From JAICKN01 sp036489565 (GTDB lineage: Bacteria; Acidobacteriota; Terriglobia; Terriglobales; Acidobacteriaceae): a stretch of 64,000 nucleotides of DNA. Positions 14,398 through 22,085 of the stretch are shown one piece after another; position 1 is the stretch's first letter, and the number at the start of each line of letters is the position of its first letter. The DNA lies in the NCBI GenBank assembly GCA_036489565.1, contig DASXFN010000106.1, positions 109,381 through 173,380 on the forward strand, read 5' to 3'. Both the position numbers and the translations under genes were made by a program. The notes under the pieces were generated by a model, which searched no databases, was not told where the DNA came from, and worked only from the letters and a program-made list of their open reading frames with translations.

Positions 14398-15222
14398 ATG
14401 GCTGAAAAAAAACAGTACGAATTTTTTCTACTGCGGTATGTGCCGGACGCGGTGCGGGATGACTCTGTCACGATTGGGATTGTGATGTATGAGCCTGGGA
14501 ATCGCAGCGGGTTTTCGGAAGTAAGACTTACCGAGGACTGGCGGCGGCTGCGATGCTTTGATCCTGAGGTGAACGTTGAGGAGTTGCAAGCGCTGGGGAG
14601 CGAAGTGCAGCGTGAGTTGCGGGGTCTGGACCGGGAGATGTTTTTGAAGAGGATGGGAGAATCGTTCTCAAATTTGGTACAGGTGTCACCGGTAAAGGCG
14701 TTGCTGGCAGAGGATGCGGCGAAAGAGCTTAACGCGCTGACACAGATTTATCTGGAGACGCGCAATGCTCCCATGATGAAGCGCGCATTGACAGGGCGGC
14801 AGTGGATTGTGGGGCAGATGAGTGATGCGTTTGCGCAGGCGGGGGTGCTGGCGCAGATGCAGCAGAAGTTTGCGGTCGCGCCATTCACGCAAGAGGGCGA
14901 TCCAATGAAATTGGATTTCGCGTATCCGATCGGAAAGCAAATTAAGTTTTTACATGCTGTGTCATTTTCTGCCACATCCTGGCGGACGAGCGTGGATCAG
15001 GCGGTGATTTTGGCCTCGCGGTTTCCGGAGATCGCGGCGGGGATATCGGAAAAGCAAAATGGACGCGCGATGTTGACGGCGGTGGTGGATGATGATCTGG
15101 ACCGCAAGAATAATGAGATTGGGTTTGCGCTGGCGATGATGCAGGGGAAAGGATTGCGGATCGCGCCCATTGCTGAGATGCCCAGGATTGCTCAGGAGAT
15201 CAGGGTGGAGTTGAGGGTGTGA
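14398..15222 (+). CDS. DUF3037 protein, partner of the HipA-like kinase
   Basis: A 274-residue protein that matches DUF3037 by eye: EFFLLRYVPDAVRDDSVTIG followed by GIVMYEP at the N-terminus, then a long helical part and LDFAYPIGKQIKFLHAVSF. The family has no settled function and often stands next to a HipA-like kinase gene, as here. No signal peptide or membrane segment is seen, so it should be cytoplasmic. The ATG at 14398 sits just after a family B repeat, and no Shine-Dalgarno is obvious. It could be the kinase's regulator or substrate. Confidence 0.75.
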   Translation: MAEKKQYEFFLLRYVPDAVRDDSVTIGIVMYEPGNRSGFSEVRLTEDWRRLRCFDPEVNVEELQALGSEVQRELRGLDREMFLKRMGESFSNLVQVSPVKALLAEDAAKELNALTQIYLETRNAPMMKRALTGRQWIVGQMSDAFAQAGVLAQMQQKFAVAPFTQEGDPMKLDFAYPIGKQIKFLHAVSFSATSWRTSVDQAVILASRFPEIAAGISEKQNGRAMLTAVVDDDLDRKNNEIGFALAMMQGKGLRIAPIAEMPRIAQEIRVELRV

Positions 15223-15268
15223 GCGTCAGAGAATAAATATCCGTCGGCTTTTGACATTTTAGAAAATA

Positions 15269-15331
15269 GGGATCCTTCGACTACACAGGCCCATTCGCAA
15301 TGCGAATGGGCCTGCTGCGCTCAGGATGACA
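15269..15331 (+). repeat. Family A palindromic repeat, copy 7
   Basis: GGATCCTTCGACTA and GCGCTCAGGATGACA flank the long perfect hairpin CAGGCCCATTCGC/GCGAATGGGCCTG (13-bp arms). It lies in the gap between the DUF3037 and portal genes. Confidence 0.85.
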
Positions 15332-15471
15332 AATTTAGGGTTGATGAATACGCGGTAGGAGCGTCCGCGGCATACAAGCAACTGCAGATAGGCAACAACA
15401 CATGGCAACGGTGTGCGGGCGACGGTGGCCGCATCACACAGACTAAATTTCACTTTTCGAAGACAAACATC

Positions 15472-16686
15472 ATGAAAATTAAAGAGAGAGTACGCGGCGT
15501 TATGCGCCGGATCGCGGGAGTGTCGTTGTCCGCTGGGAACGTTGAACAAAAACGGCGGACGCTGGCGCTGCCAAACATTTTAACGACGTATGGGCCAAGG
15601 CCGGATGTGATGCCGAAGCCGACGCCAGCTAACTTGCGGCGGTTTTCGGAGACGCCTGTCGCACGGCGGGCGATCAACACGATTAAGGATCGCGTGGCGG
15701 GGATGCGGTGGAGAATCCAGGCGCGACCGGGGAAATCGCTCAGCTCGATTCCTGGCGGCGAGCTACGGGCACAGGTGCTGACGGACAATTTCCACGCGCC
15801 GAATCCGGATGACTCGTTTCGCTCGATGGCGGAGCAGGTGCTGGAAGATGTGATCGTCGGCGGATATGGCGCTCTGGAAGTGCAAGCGACGGGAGACGAG
15901 CAGGCTCCGCTGGTGATGTGGCCGGTGGACGGCTCGACGATCCGTATAAAAACGGATTGGGATGGGTCTCCGGGCTCGGCGCGATATGAGCAAGTGACGG
16001 GACGATGGGGAAAAGATGGGCAGGTCGTGCTGAATGATGATGAGCTGATTTATGTGCGACTGAATCCGCGGACTTCCACGCCGTTTGGATTGGGACGGCT
16101 GGAAGTTGCGTTTGAAACTATCAATGCGTTTTTGGGAGCGCACCGGTATGCGTCGCGGCTGGCGTCGAATTCGGTGGTGGAGTACGCGCTGTGGATGCAA
16201 GGGCTGAGTCCGGAGCGGCATGAGCGTTTGATCCGGTGGTGGCAGGACGAGATTGAGGGCACAGGACGAGTGCCGATTATTTCTGTGGAGAACAAACCGG
16301 AGGTATTGCGGTTTGGGGGAGGCACTGACGCTGATTTGCGTTTGCAGTGGCAGGAATTTTTGCTTCGCGTGATCGCGGGCGCGTTCGATATACCTCCGAT
16401 GTTCGTTGGGCTGGAGCAGGATGTGAATCGCAATACGGCTTCGGAGATGAACGATCTGGCATTCCGGCAGGCGATTGTTCCCACGGCAAGATTGCTGGCG
16501 GAATATTTGACGCGAGGGGCTATCCACAAAAAGCTGGGATGGGGCGATCTAGAGATTGTATTTGCGGATGTAGATTCGCCGAATGAGATGGAAGAGGCGC
16601 AGATCCAGCAGATCCTGTTGCAGAACGGCGTGTTGACGGTGAACGAAGTTCGCAGGATGCGGGGGCTGCCGGAGTTGGGAATGTAG
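15472..16686 (+). CDS. Phage portal protein
   Basis: A 404-residue portal of the HK97/lambda-like type. Features are ETPVARRAINTIKDRVAG near the N-terminus, ALEVQATGDEQAPLVMWPVD, LIYVRLNPRTSTPFGLGRLE, a stem-like helix region, and the C-terminal FDIPPMFVGL with ASEMNDLAFRQAIVPTARL. Portals form the dodecameric ring at one capsid vertex, through which TerL pumps DNA and to which connectors bind. Length is normal and no domain seems to be missing. It is followed by a short palindromic terminator and a family A repeat, so it may end its own message. Confidence 0.88.
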   Translation: MKIKERVRGVMRRIAGVSLSAGNVEQKRRTLALPNILTTYGPRPDVMPKPTPANLRRFSETPVARRAINTIKDRVAGMRWRIQARPGKSLSSIPGGELRAQVLTDNFHAPNPDDSFRSMAEQVLEDVIVGGYGALEVQATGDEQAPLVMWPVDGSTIRIKTDWDGSPGSARYEQVTGRWGKDGQVVLNDDELIYVRLNPRTSTPFGLGRLEVAFETINAFLGAHRYASRLASNSVVEYALWMQGLSPERHERLIRWWQDEIEGTGRVPIISVENKPEVLRFGGGTDADLRLQWQEFLLRVIAGAFDIPPMFVGLEQDVNRNTASEMNDLAFRQAIVPTARLLAEYLTRGAIHKKLGWGDLEIVFADVDSPNEMEEAQIQQILLQNGVLTVNEVRRMRGLPELGM

Positions 16687-16692
16687 ATATTG

Positions 16693-16717
16693 TTACAGCT
16701 AGCTGTAATCCTTTTTT
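16693..16717 (+). terminator. Probable terminator after portal
   Basis: The 16-bp perfect palindrome TTACAGCTAGCTGTAA (16693-16708) is followed after three bases by six Ts (16712-16717). The stem is only moderately stable. Confidence 0.5.
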
Positions 16718-16734
16718 ATCCAACTGAAAAACAC

Positions 16735-16787
16735 AAGGTCCCTCGACTTCGCGATGCGATGCTCGCATCGCTGCGCTCGGGATGACA
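16735..16787 (+). repeat. Family A palindromic repeat, copy 8
   Basis: AAGGTCCCTCGACTTCG and GCTCGGGATGACA flank the core GCGATGCGA-tgc-TCGCATCGC. Confidence 0.85.
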
Positions 16788-16835
16788 ACTTGCAGACGGA
16801 TGACAGTCTGCAGGGGATGGAAATTTAGAGGGAAT

Positions 16836-17375
16836 ATGCAGATGAATATTGCGTTGGAATCGATGGCGATTGAGATGCCGGTGGTGGAGCAGCATCCGAA
16901 CCGGGAGGCATTTCGCGGGGTGTTGACGCTGGTGGATGTAGCGTCGGACCGCGCGCCGGCTGGAGCACGAGGACATCGGGTGGTGCTGACGAGAACCGCG
17001 GCGGAGAAGGCATTGCCGTCGTTGCTGGGGATGGCCCTGGATTATGCTCCGACGTTCGACCGGCACGACACGCGGCGGAAGGTCGGAATTATTACGCGAG
17101 CGGACATTGTTGGGCGGCAGCTGGAGTTGGGCGGATATTTGTTTGCTAAGGATTTTCCGGAGATTGTGAGAGAGATTCGAGCGTCGGCGACGGGCCACGC
17201 GGACAAGAGTGTTCGCGCCACACGAGCATTGGGGATGTCATATGAGATTGCCGATGCTCGGGTGGCGGACATGCGGAGCAAGATTTGGACGCTTACGCAT
17301 GTGATGTTCACGGGTGCGGCGGTTTTGCGGCAGGACAAAGCGGCTTATCGGCAGACTTGGATTGAGTTGGAGTAA
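16836..17375 (+). CDS. Putative prohead protease / capsid assembly protein
   Basis: A 179-residue protein between portal and capsid genes, where a prohead protease is expected. The N-terminal FRGVLTLVDVASDRAP, the middle LELGGYLFAKDFPEIVREI and the C-terminal LTHVMFTGAAVL followed by AAYRQTWIE resemble the barrel and closing strands of phage maturation proteases, but I cannot name a catalytic triad with confidence. The ATG at 16836 has GAGGG just upstream. A family B palindrome lies in frame at 17199-17222 and encodes about eight residues (ADKSVRAT) of a loop. It could be a scaffold rather than an active protease. Confidence 0.55.
   Translation: MQMNIALESMAIEMPVVEQHPNREAFRGVLTLVDVASDRAPAGARGHRVVLTRTAAEKALPSLLGMALDYAPTFDRHDTRRKVGIITRADIVGRQLELGGYLFAKDFPEIVREIRASATGHADKSVRATRALGMSYEIADARVADMRSKIWTLTHVMFTGAAVLRQDKAAYRQTWIELE
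17199..17222 (+). repeat. Family B repeat inside the putative protease gene
   Basis: GCGGACAAGAGTGTTCGCG then CCACA, a slightly diverged copy (A and T changes in the arms), read in frame. Confidence 0.8.
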
Positions 17376-17393
17376 CGGGAGCGGAGAAGAGGG

Positions 17394-17459
17394 TAGGGGT
17401 CCTTCGACTGCGCAACCTCATTCGCTTTGCGAATGAAGTTGCTTCGCTCAGGATGACAA
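17394..17459 (+). repeat. Family A palindromic repeat, copy 9
   Basis: GGGGTCCTTCGACTGCG and TTCGCTCAGGATGACA flank a core of CAACCTCATTCGC/GCGAATGAAGTTG (one mismatch). Confidence 0.85.
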
Positions 17460-17541
17460 TTACACAAATTTATTCATGATGACAGTTCATAAAACTTTTA
17501 AATGAATTTATTTTCGGGTGAACATTCAAAAAGGAGATGAG

Positions 17542-17961
17542 ATGGACGAACAAATGACGCAGCAGTTGGTGACCACGGCGGATCGGCTGGCGAATGCGGC
17601 TGAAACGTTGGACCGGGTGTTGGAGCGGTTGGACGCGCAACAGGAGGCGATGAATGCAAAGGTAGATCGCATTGTCGCGGCTGTGGAAGAGCGGGTGGCG
17701 GTTCCGATGGAAAATAACGCCTTGGATGAATTGCAGCAGCGCCTGGCGGCTCTCGAGAAGACAAACGGAGAGTTGAAGGCACAAGCGGCACGACTGGCGA
17801 GAAAAACACTTTCTCCGCTGGCTAGCAGTCTGTTGGCGAAGAATGGGAACGAAGATGAGCGGGTGGACTCGGCGGTTCTGGACAAAACTTTGCAGGCGTT
17901 GAGCGTGGAGCAGAGGATTGCGGTGAAGGCGGAGATGGCGCGGGCCGGGATGATCGAGTAG
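17542..17961 (+). CDS. Coiled-coil protein, possible capsid scaffold
   Basis: A 139-residue protein that is mostly helical and rich in Ala, Glu, Gln and Leu. Heptad-like repeats run over about residues 10-90 (LANAAETLDRVLERLDAQQE, LQQRLAALEKTNGELKAQAA). The ATG at 17542 is preceded by AAGGAG; a GTG 24 bases upstream would read through that RBS. Its place just before the major capsid gene and its coiled coil suit a scaffolding protein, which guides prohead assembly and then leaves. No family motif was recognised. A strong terminator follows. Confidence 0.5.
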   Translation: MDEQMTQQLVTTADRLANAAETLDRVLERLDAQQEAMNAKVDRIVAAVEERVAVPMENNALDELQQRLAALEKTNGELKAQAARLARKTLSPLASSLLAKNGNEDERVDSAVLDKTLQALSVEQRIAVKAEMARAGMIE

Positions 17962-17996
17962 TTGGTGATCGGGTAGAAAAGTTTTATCGGCGGGGG

Positions 17997-18027
17997 AAGG
18001 CACAGCCTGGGCTGTGCCTTTATTTTT
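17997..18027 (+). terminator. Strong intrinsic terminator before the capsid gene
   Basis: AAGGCACAGCC (17997-18007) and GGCTGTGCCTT (18010-18020) are perfect 11-bp arms with a two-base gap (the central pairs will open to form the loop), followed by TATTTTTT. It separates the putative scaffold from the major capsid gene, which must then be transcribed by read-through or from its own promoter. Confidence 0.85.
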
Positions 18028-18076
18028 TGCGGGACTGGGTGAAGGGCAATGGTTGGGAATACGGCGCGGGACAAGG

Positions 18077-18142
18077 TGCACGGGCGGGACGCCCGCGCCT
18101 ACATAAATTCGTAAGTTCGCGGACAGGAGTGTCCGCGCCACA
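18077..18142 (+). repeat. Composite family C + B repeat before the capsid gene
   Basis: Family C (18077-18104, ACGGGCGGGACGCCCGCG, then CCTACAT) is followed by family B (18119-18142, GCGGACAGGAGTGTCCGCG, then CCACA). It is the same order as the two other composites. Confidence 0.85.
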
Positions 18143-18189
18143 CAAACTTTTGGCACACAAATTTGGCACTTACCTTTTAAGGAGAAAAC

Positions 18190-19161
18190 ATGAAAGCACA
18201 ATTTATGGATCTGCACGCTGCGGCTGATTTTATTGGGCCGGGCGCGGTGGAGGTTAACCGGTATCAAACAGAAATTTTCGACATCGTGCGGCGAAGGGGC
18301 GCGTTCGGGCAGCGGGTGAAACAAGTTCCGGCGACGGGACATCCGTCACGGTTCTTTGAACAGACCGCGATCAACTCGCTGAGCGCGGCCAACGGGTTCG
18401 TGGATCCACGAAACATCGTGGCCACGGTTGGATCGCCAACTCGCGTGGAGCGCAGCGTGCCGTTGAAAGCACTGGTTTCACAGATCAACTACAACCTGTT
18501 CGATCTGGAAGTGGGAGCGCAACAGAGCCAATTCGCTTTTCTGCAGGCGAAAGACCTGGCGGATTCGGTGGACGGGCTTCTGCGCACTCATGATGTGGCG
18601 TTGTGGAATGGCAATGACACATCACTGAGCACGCCGGCCACTACACAGTATTTCGGGGCAATTGGTCAGATTGAAGCTGGCGGCAACACGACCACGATCG
18701 GGAACACCGAGAGCATTGTGGATGGAATTAAGGGCGTAGTTGCCGGCATGGTGGCGAACTCGTCTTTTGAAGTGCGCCCCACGGCCATCTATGCAAACCC
18801 GGTATTGCTGGACCTGATTGACCGGGAGATGAAGTCGGCATTCAACGTGGTGCTTTCCACCACGGAGATTACCGGCGGGTTGCGGGTAAAGATGCTTTCC
18901 ACGCAAGCGGGCGATTTGCCTCTGATTCCGGAATGGTCGTTGAGCTACACCGGGACACCGGGAAGCGGAACGGCAAGCCTTCCCTGCTACGTAGTGAGTG
19001 AGGACCTGATCGAGTACCACTGGCTGACGGATGCGAATCCGCGAGTGTTTCAGTTGGGACTGGTTGGGGCGCTGGCCACGCAGTTGGTGGTTGTGAAGTT
19101 TGGCGCTGTTGTGGTGAAGGGTGCGGCCTATGCGCACTATGAAGTGAAAGTGACGCGGTAA
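18190..19161 (+). CDS. Major capsid protein (HK97-fold)
   Basis: A 323-residue protein with AAGGAG just before the ATG. It fits an HK97-type coat protein by length, position and layout. There is an N-terminal arm (YQTEIFDIVRRRGAFGQRV), a central helical part (LFDLEVGAQQSQFAFLQAKD, DSVDGLLRTHDVALWNG) of spine-helix type, and a beta-rich C-terminal part ending in VVVKFGAVVVKGAAYAHYEV. It would form the shell around DNA. No long N-terminal delta domain is seen, which agrees with a separate scaffold gene upstream. Identification is by context and fold-like pattern, not by a diagnostic motif. Confidence 0.75.
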   Translation: MKAQFMDLHAAADFIGPGAVEVNRYQTEIFDIVRRRGAFGQRVKQVPATGHPSRFFEQTAINSLSAANGFVDPRNIVATVGSPTRVERSVPLKALVSQINYNLFDLEVGAQQSQFAFLQAKDLADSVDGLLRTHDVALWNGNDTSLSTPATTQYFGAIGQIEAGGNTTTIGNTESIVDGIKGVVAGMVANSSFEVRPTAIYANPVLLDLIDREMKSAFNVVLSTTEITGGLRVKMLSTQAGDLPLIPEWSLSYTGTPGSGTASLPCYVVSEDLIEYHWLTDANPRVFQLGLVGALATQLVVVKFGAVVVKGAAYAHYEVKVTR

Positions 19162-19245
19162 AAACGTCGTTGGTTGTTGGCCTTACAAATCAGGCCGCTG
19201 GTTGTTCGCGAGGACAATCGGCGGCCGAACTTTCTAGGAACTCAC

Positions 19246-19872
19246 ATGAATTACTTGCAGGCTTCGGAGTACGTGGCATACGGATTGGATGCGACCACAC
19301 CGGCGGCGCTGGTGGGCGCGGCTTCTACGATGATTGATTCGTATTGCAGACGCGCGAGCATCGGCGTGACGCAATACGAGGAGCGCATCCGGCTCGCGGA
19401 AGGGCGAAACACGGTGCGTGTAAGTTACGTGCCGCTTACGGCCGTTGCGCCCGCGACGACTGCGATTGTTTCGGCGCGTGGCCGATTCGCGATTCCACGG
19501 CGAGGGGAATGGCCTTTTGACGATTTGAATTCGGATGTGGCGCTGCTGTTTGGCTTGCCGGGCACCTGGACAGACATTACGCCTTCAGGAATTGACGTAT
19601 ATGCGGACACTGGAGAGCTGACCTTGCCGGTGAATGCGATTGGCCTGGGCTTTAGCGAACTTGATGTGGTGTACACAGCTGGGTACAGCGCGATTCCTGA
19701 CGCGGTGAAATTTGCTTGTGCGCAACTGGTTAGAAATGCGCAGGCTACCCCCGCGCTGAATGTACGTGCCGGCCAGCTAAACCAGATGCAACTGCAATAT
19801 TTCGCGGACACGCTGCTGGACCAAACGGTGAAAACACTGCTGGCGCCCTATGTGGCGCAGAAAGTGGGCTGA
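19246..19872 (+). CDS. Head-tail connector protein (gp6-like)
   Basis: A 208-residue protein from the ATG at 19246 (AGGA upstream). The N-terminal helices (YLQASEYVAYGL, AALVGAASTMIDSYCRR) and a C-terminal helical segment (IPDAVKFACAQLVRNAQAT), with a beta-rich middle (YTAGYSAIP), follow the pattern of gp6/gp15-like adaptor proteins that extend the portal ring. It directly follows the capsid gene, the usual place for an adaptor. An upstream in-frame start was rejected because it lacks an RBS. Confidence 0.65.
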   Translation: MNYLQASEYVAYGLDATTPAALVGAASTMIDSYCRRASIGVTQYEERIRLAEGRNTVRVSYVPLTAVAPATTAIVSARGRFAIPRRGEWPFDDLNSDVALLFGLPGTWTDITPSGIDVYADTGELTLPVNAIGLGFSELDVVYTAGYSAIPDAVKFACAQLVRNAQATPALNVRAGQLNQMQLQYFADTLLDQTVKTLLAPYVAQKVG

Positions 19873-19876
19873 CAAA

Positions 19877-20284
19877 ATGCAAGGATCCATAAGCGGCGCG
19901 GCCATTACGCGCGCAACCGATGCGATGCTGCGGGTGTTGGGAGGGGATTCGGTGAGCCTGCTGTTTTCGGCACTGGGGCTGCCAGATGATCCGGCGGCCC
20001 AATTGGGGCTGACCGATCCTGGAGTCGAAGAAGTCGCTTTTGCACCCGTGGTAGTGCGAACGCTGCCTACAGACAGCAATGGGCCGCGGCGCAGGCTGCA
20101 ATTTCTGATTCCGGGTTCGGCGGTGGCGGAGGCGGTGGTTGATCGCAACATCACGGGCGCGGAGCAATTGTTCCAGAGCGCGCTGGGAATTTCGTATGAC
20201 GGCGACCTTTTTCACATCGTAAATGTCGCGACGGAATATTTCGCGGGGACGGCGTATTTGTTTTTGGTGGAGGCAGTGGAATAG
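19877..20284 (+). CDS. Putative head completion / neck protein
   Basis: A 135-residue protein starting four bases after the previous stop. It shows a beta-rich middle (FAPVVVRTLPTDSNGPRRRL, QFLIPGSAVAEAV) and a short C-terminal hydrophobic strand (TAYLFLVEAVE). I recognise no family. Size, order and tight spacing suit a stopper or neck protein between connector and tail. Confidence 0.5.
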   Translation: MQGSISGAAITRATDAMLRVLGGDSVSLLFSALGLPDDPAAQLGLTDPGVEEVAFAPVVVRTLPTDSNGPRRRLQFLIPGSAVAEAVVDRNITGAEQLFQSALGISYDGDLFHIVNVATEYFAGTAYLFLVEAVE

Positions 20285-20288
20285 GCAA

Positions 20289-20330
20289 TCGTCGTTGGTC
20301 ATAGGCCATTGGTCGTTGGCCATTGGTCGA
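20289..20330. repeat. ttggtc/ttggcc simple repeat
   Basis: Alternating cattggtc and cgttggcc words, like those at 8244-8284, in the gap between two neck/tail genes. Confidence 0.6.
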
Positions 20331-20391
20331 AGATACGATTTTTTCGATTTCAAAATTTGACTACCAAAGGCCAGGACGAAAGGTTGCTTGC

Positions 20392-20910
20392 ATGCAATTT
20401 ACTAAAGACAGTTTTTACATGACGCTGCTTACCCGTCTGACATCGGTGAACCCGCAACGCACGGTAACGCTGAATGGAACGACGAGGCCGGCGATCATTG
20501 TGGCAGAGAACGAGTTGGTTATTCCCGTAGAGCCGCTGCCGGATGCTTTCTATATCGAGTGGGGCAGCGCGGAAGCTTTAGAGCGGCAGGTTGGAAGCCG
20601 TGCGCTGATGGCGATGGGCTGCACGATTTCCTATCACACCCTGGGCACGGTGCAGAGCGGAGTGGACCGCGGGCGCGCACTGGCTGAGTTGGATACCGAG
20701 CTGTTAAGCATTTGCCAGCCGCAGCACACCGAAAAACGCGACTACACGCAGGCGCCCAGCCTGGATATGGGGACGGGAATTTCATGGACGACCCCGAAGT
20801 TCAGCGAAGTTACGGGAGTGGATGCGCGTTATAAGACGAACCTCGCGCCACTCCTGGAGCGAAAAGCGACGTTGAGTGTCCTGTTCTTCCCTGAGGTGAA
20901 TATTTTATGA
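20392..20910 (+). CDS. Putative tail terminator / tail completion protein
   Basis: A 172-residue protein from the ATG at 20392 (AAAGG upstream). It starts with a short helix (DSFYMTLLTRLTSVNP), then mixed strands including RPAIIVAENELVIPVEPLPD, a pattern and size seen in minor tail or tail-terminator proteins. No diagnostic motif was recognised. Its stop overlaps the next start (ATGA), so the two products are probably needed in proportion. Confidence 0.5.
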   Translation: MQFTKDSFYMTLLTRLTSVNPQRTVTLNGTTRPAIIVAENELVIPVEPLPDAFYIEWGSAEALERQVGSRALMAMGCTISYHTLGTVQSGVDRGRALAELDTELLSICQPQHTEKRDYTQAPSLDMGTGISWTTPKFSEVTGVDARYKTNLAPLLERKATLSVLFFPEVNIL

Positions 20911-21947
20911 GCACTTTGGCACTGAGGGCCGCGATGGTGCCAATTTCGCGGCGAGTAAGAGCATTTTTTGCGGTAGTAGATCGAAACACGGAGACGCCGA
21001 CGATATTTGATCCGGGAAAATATGGGGCCTTCGCACTGAGCTCGCCGCCGGCCCCCTGGATTGATTTGGGATGGGTGGACAACTTTCAACGATTATGCGC
21101 GACGGCAACGGAGCCGATGAGAACGGGGCCACAGGGAACGGCGGTGGGACAGTTCCGCTCTGCGCTGGATGCACGGGTGGAATGCGATTTTCGCGAATGG
21201 GGCAAGTTGCAGATGGCGCTCGCAGGCGGATCGGAGCATATGAACGTGCTAGCTCCGGACCCAAGCGCAGATGCTCGGCCTTCGGGGGGAAGTCCAGTGA
21301 CGGCGGTCGCGGTGCTGCCGGGATCGAGCGCAGGAGAAATTTTCGTCGGCGAAGGCGCGGTGAATGCGTTCTCTACCGGAGACATGATCGCCGTAGACGC
21401 GGACTACGCGGGGCAAACGGGGTATGTGGGCACGGGCATTCCGGGCGCGTACGTCAGTGATCCGACGCTGGTTCGGGAAGACGCGAACTACCTGCGGCGA
21501 ATTACATTCAATGTAGGCCGCGTGGCGGAAAAGACCGCGACTTCGCTGGTGTTGGCGCAGCCTCTGCTGGGCGGCGCACCCGCGGCGGGGATGAACTTAC
21601 AAAAGGTGATTGCCTTTGTGGACCGTGAAGGGGGAGTTTTTTTCCAGGAATGGTCCGCGCTCTTTGTTGCTGAGGAGGAATCGGGTGGCCGTGTCTGCTT
21701 TCATTATCCGCGATTAAGTCCCACAACCTCGATTGCCCGGACGATCCGATTTAATGCAACTAGTGGACCGGAGCAGAGTTCAATGAAGGTATTCGAGCGC
21801 GAGGAGGAAGTGAATGCCGTCGGCGCGATAGCGTCATTGGCGCTGCGGGCGGCGTTTGTGGCGCTGCCCTCCACGGATATTAACGACGGCCAAACAGTCG
21901 TTTGTTATCGCAGTTATTTCCCCGCAGGCATGGCAGCACTTTATTAG
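20907..21947 (+). CDS. Putative tail tube-like structural protein
   Basis: A 346-residue protein without signal peptide or membrane segment. It is beta-rich, with FFAVVDRNTETPTIFDPG early, a Gly/Ala-rich insert (VTAVAVLPGSSAGEIFVGEG) and a C-terminal part (FVALPSTDINDGQTVVCYRS). Length and order fit a major tail protein. What is odd is that no tape-measure gene follows: the next gene is a hub-like protein after only 138 bases. So if a tail exists, its length control is not obvious. Confidence 0.5.
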   Translation: MSTLALRAAMVPISRRVRAFFAVVDRNTETPTIFDPGKYGAFALSSPPAPWIDLGWVDNFQRLCATATEPMRTGPQGTAVGQFRSALDARVECDFREWGKLQMALAGGSEHMNVLAPDPSADARPSGGSPVTAVAVLPGSSAGEIFVGEGAVNAFSTGDMIAVDADYAGQTGYVGTGIPGAYVSDPTLVREDANYLRRITFNVGRVAEKTATSLVLAQPLLGGAPAAGMNLQKVIAFVDREGGVFFQEWSALFVAEEESGGRVCFHYPRLSPTTSIARTIRFNATSGPEQSSMKVFEREEEVNAVGAIASLALRAAFVALPSTDINDGQTVVCYRSYFPAGMAALY

Positions 21948-22085
21948 AGCAGCGGCCGTTGTGAATGGGGAAACGGTTTTCTTACACAATCTTCGTTACA
22001 TAAGTGGAACAAACACTCATGTTCATCGCATTCCAGACCAAGTCTGGAGATTCTGTTTCATCAAGGGATTTGAAAACCTACGACA

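Noticed and set aside
5761..17459. Repeats taken as a CRISPR array
   Set aside because: Spacing is irregular, the conserved parts are the ends rather than whole direct repeats, and no cas gene is present.
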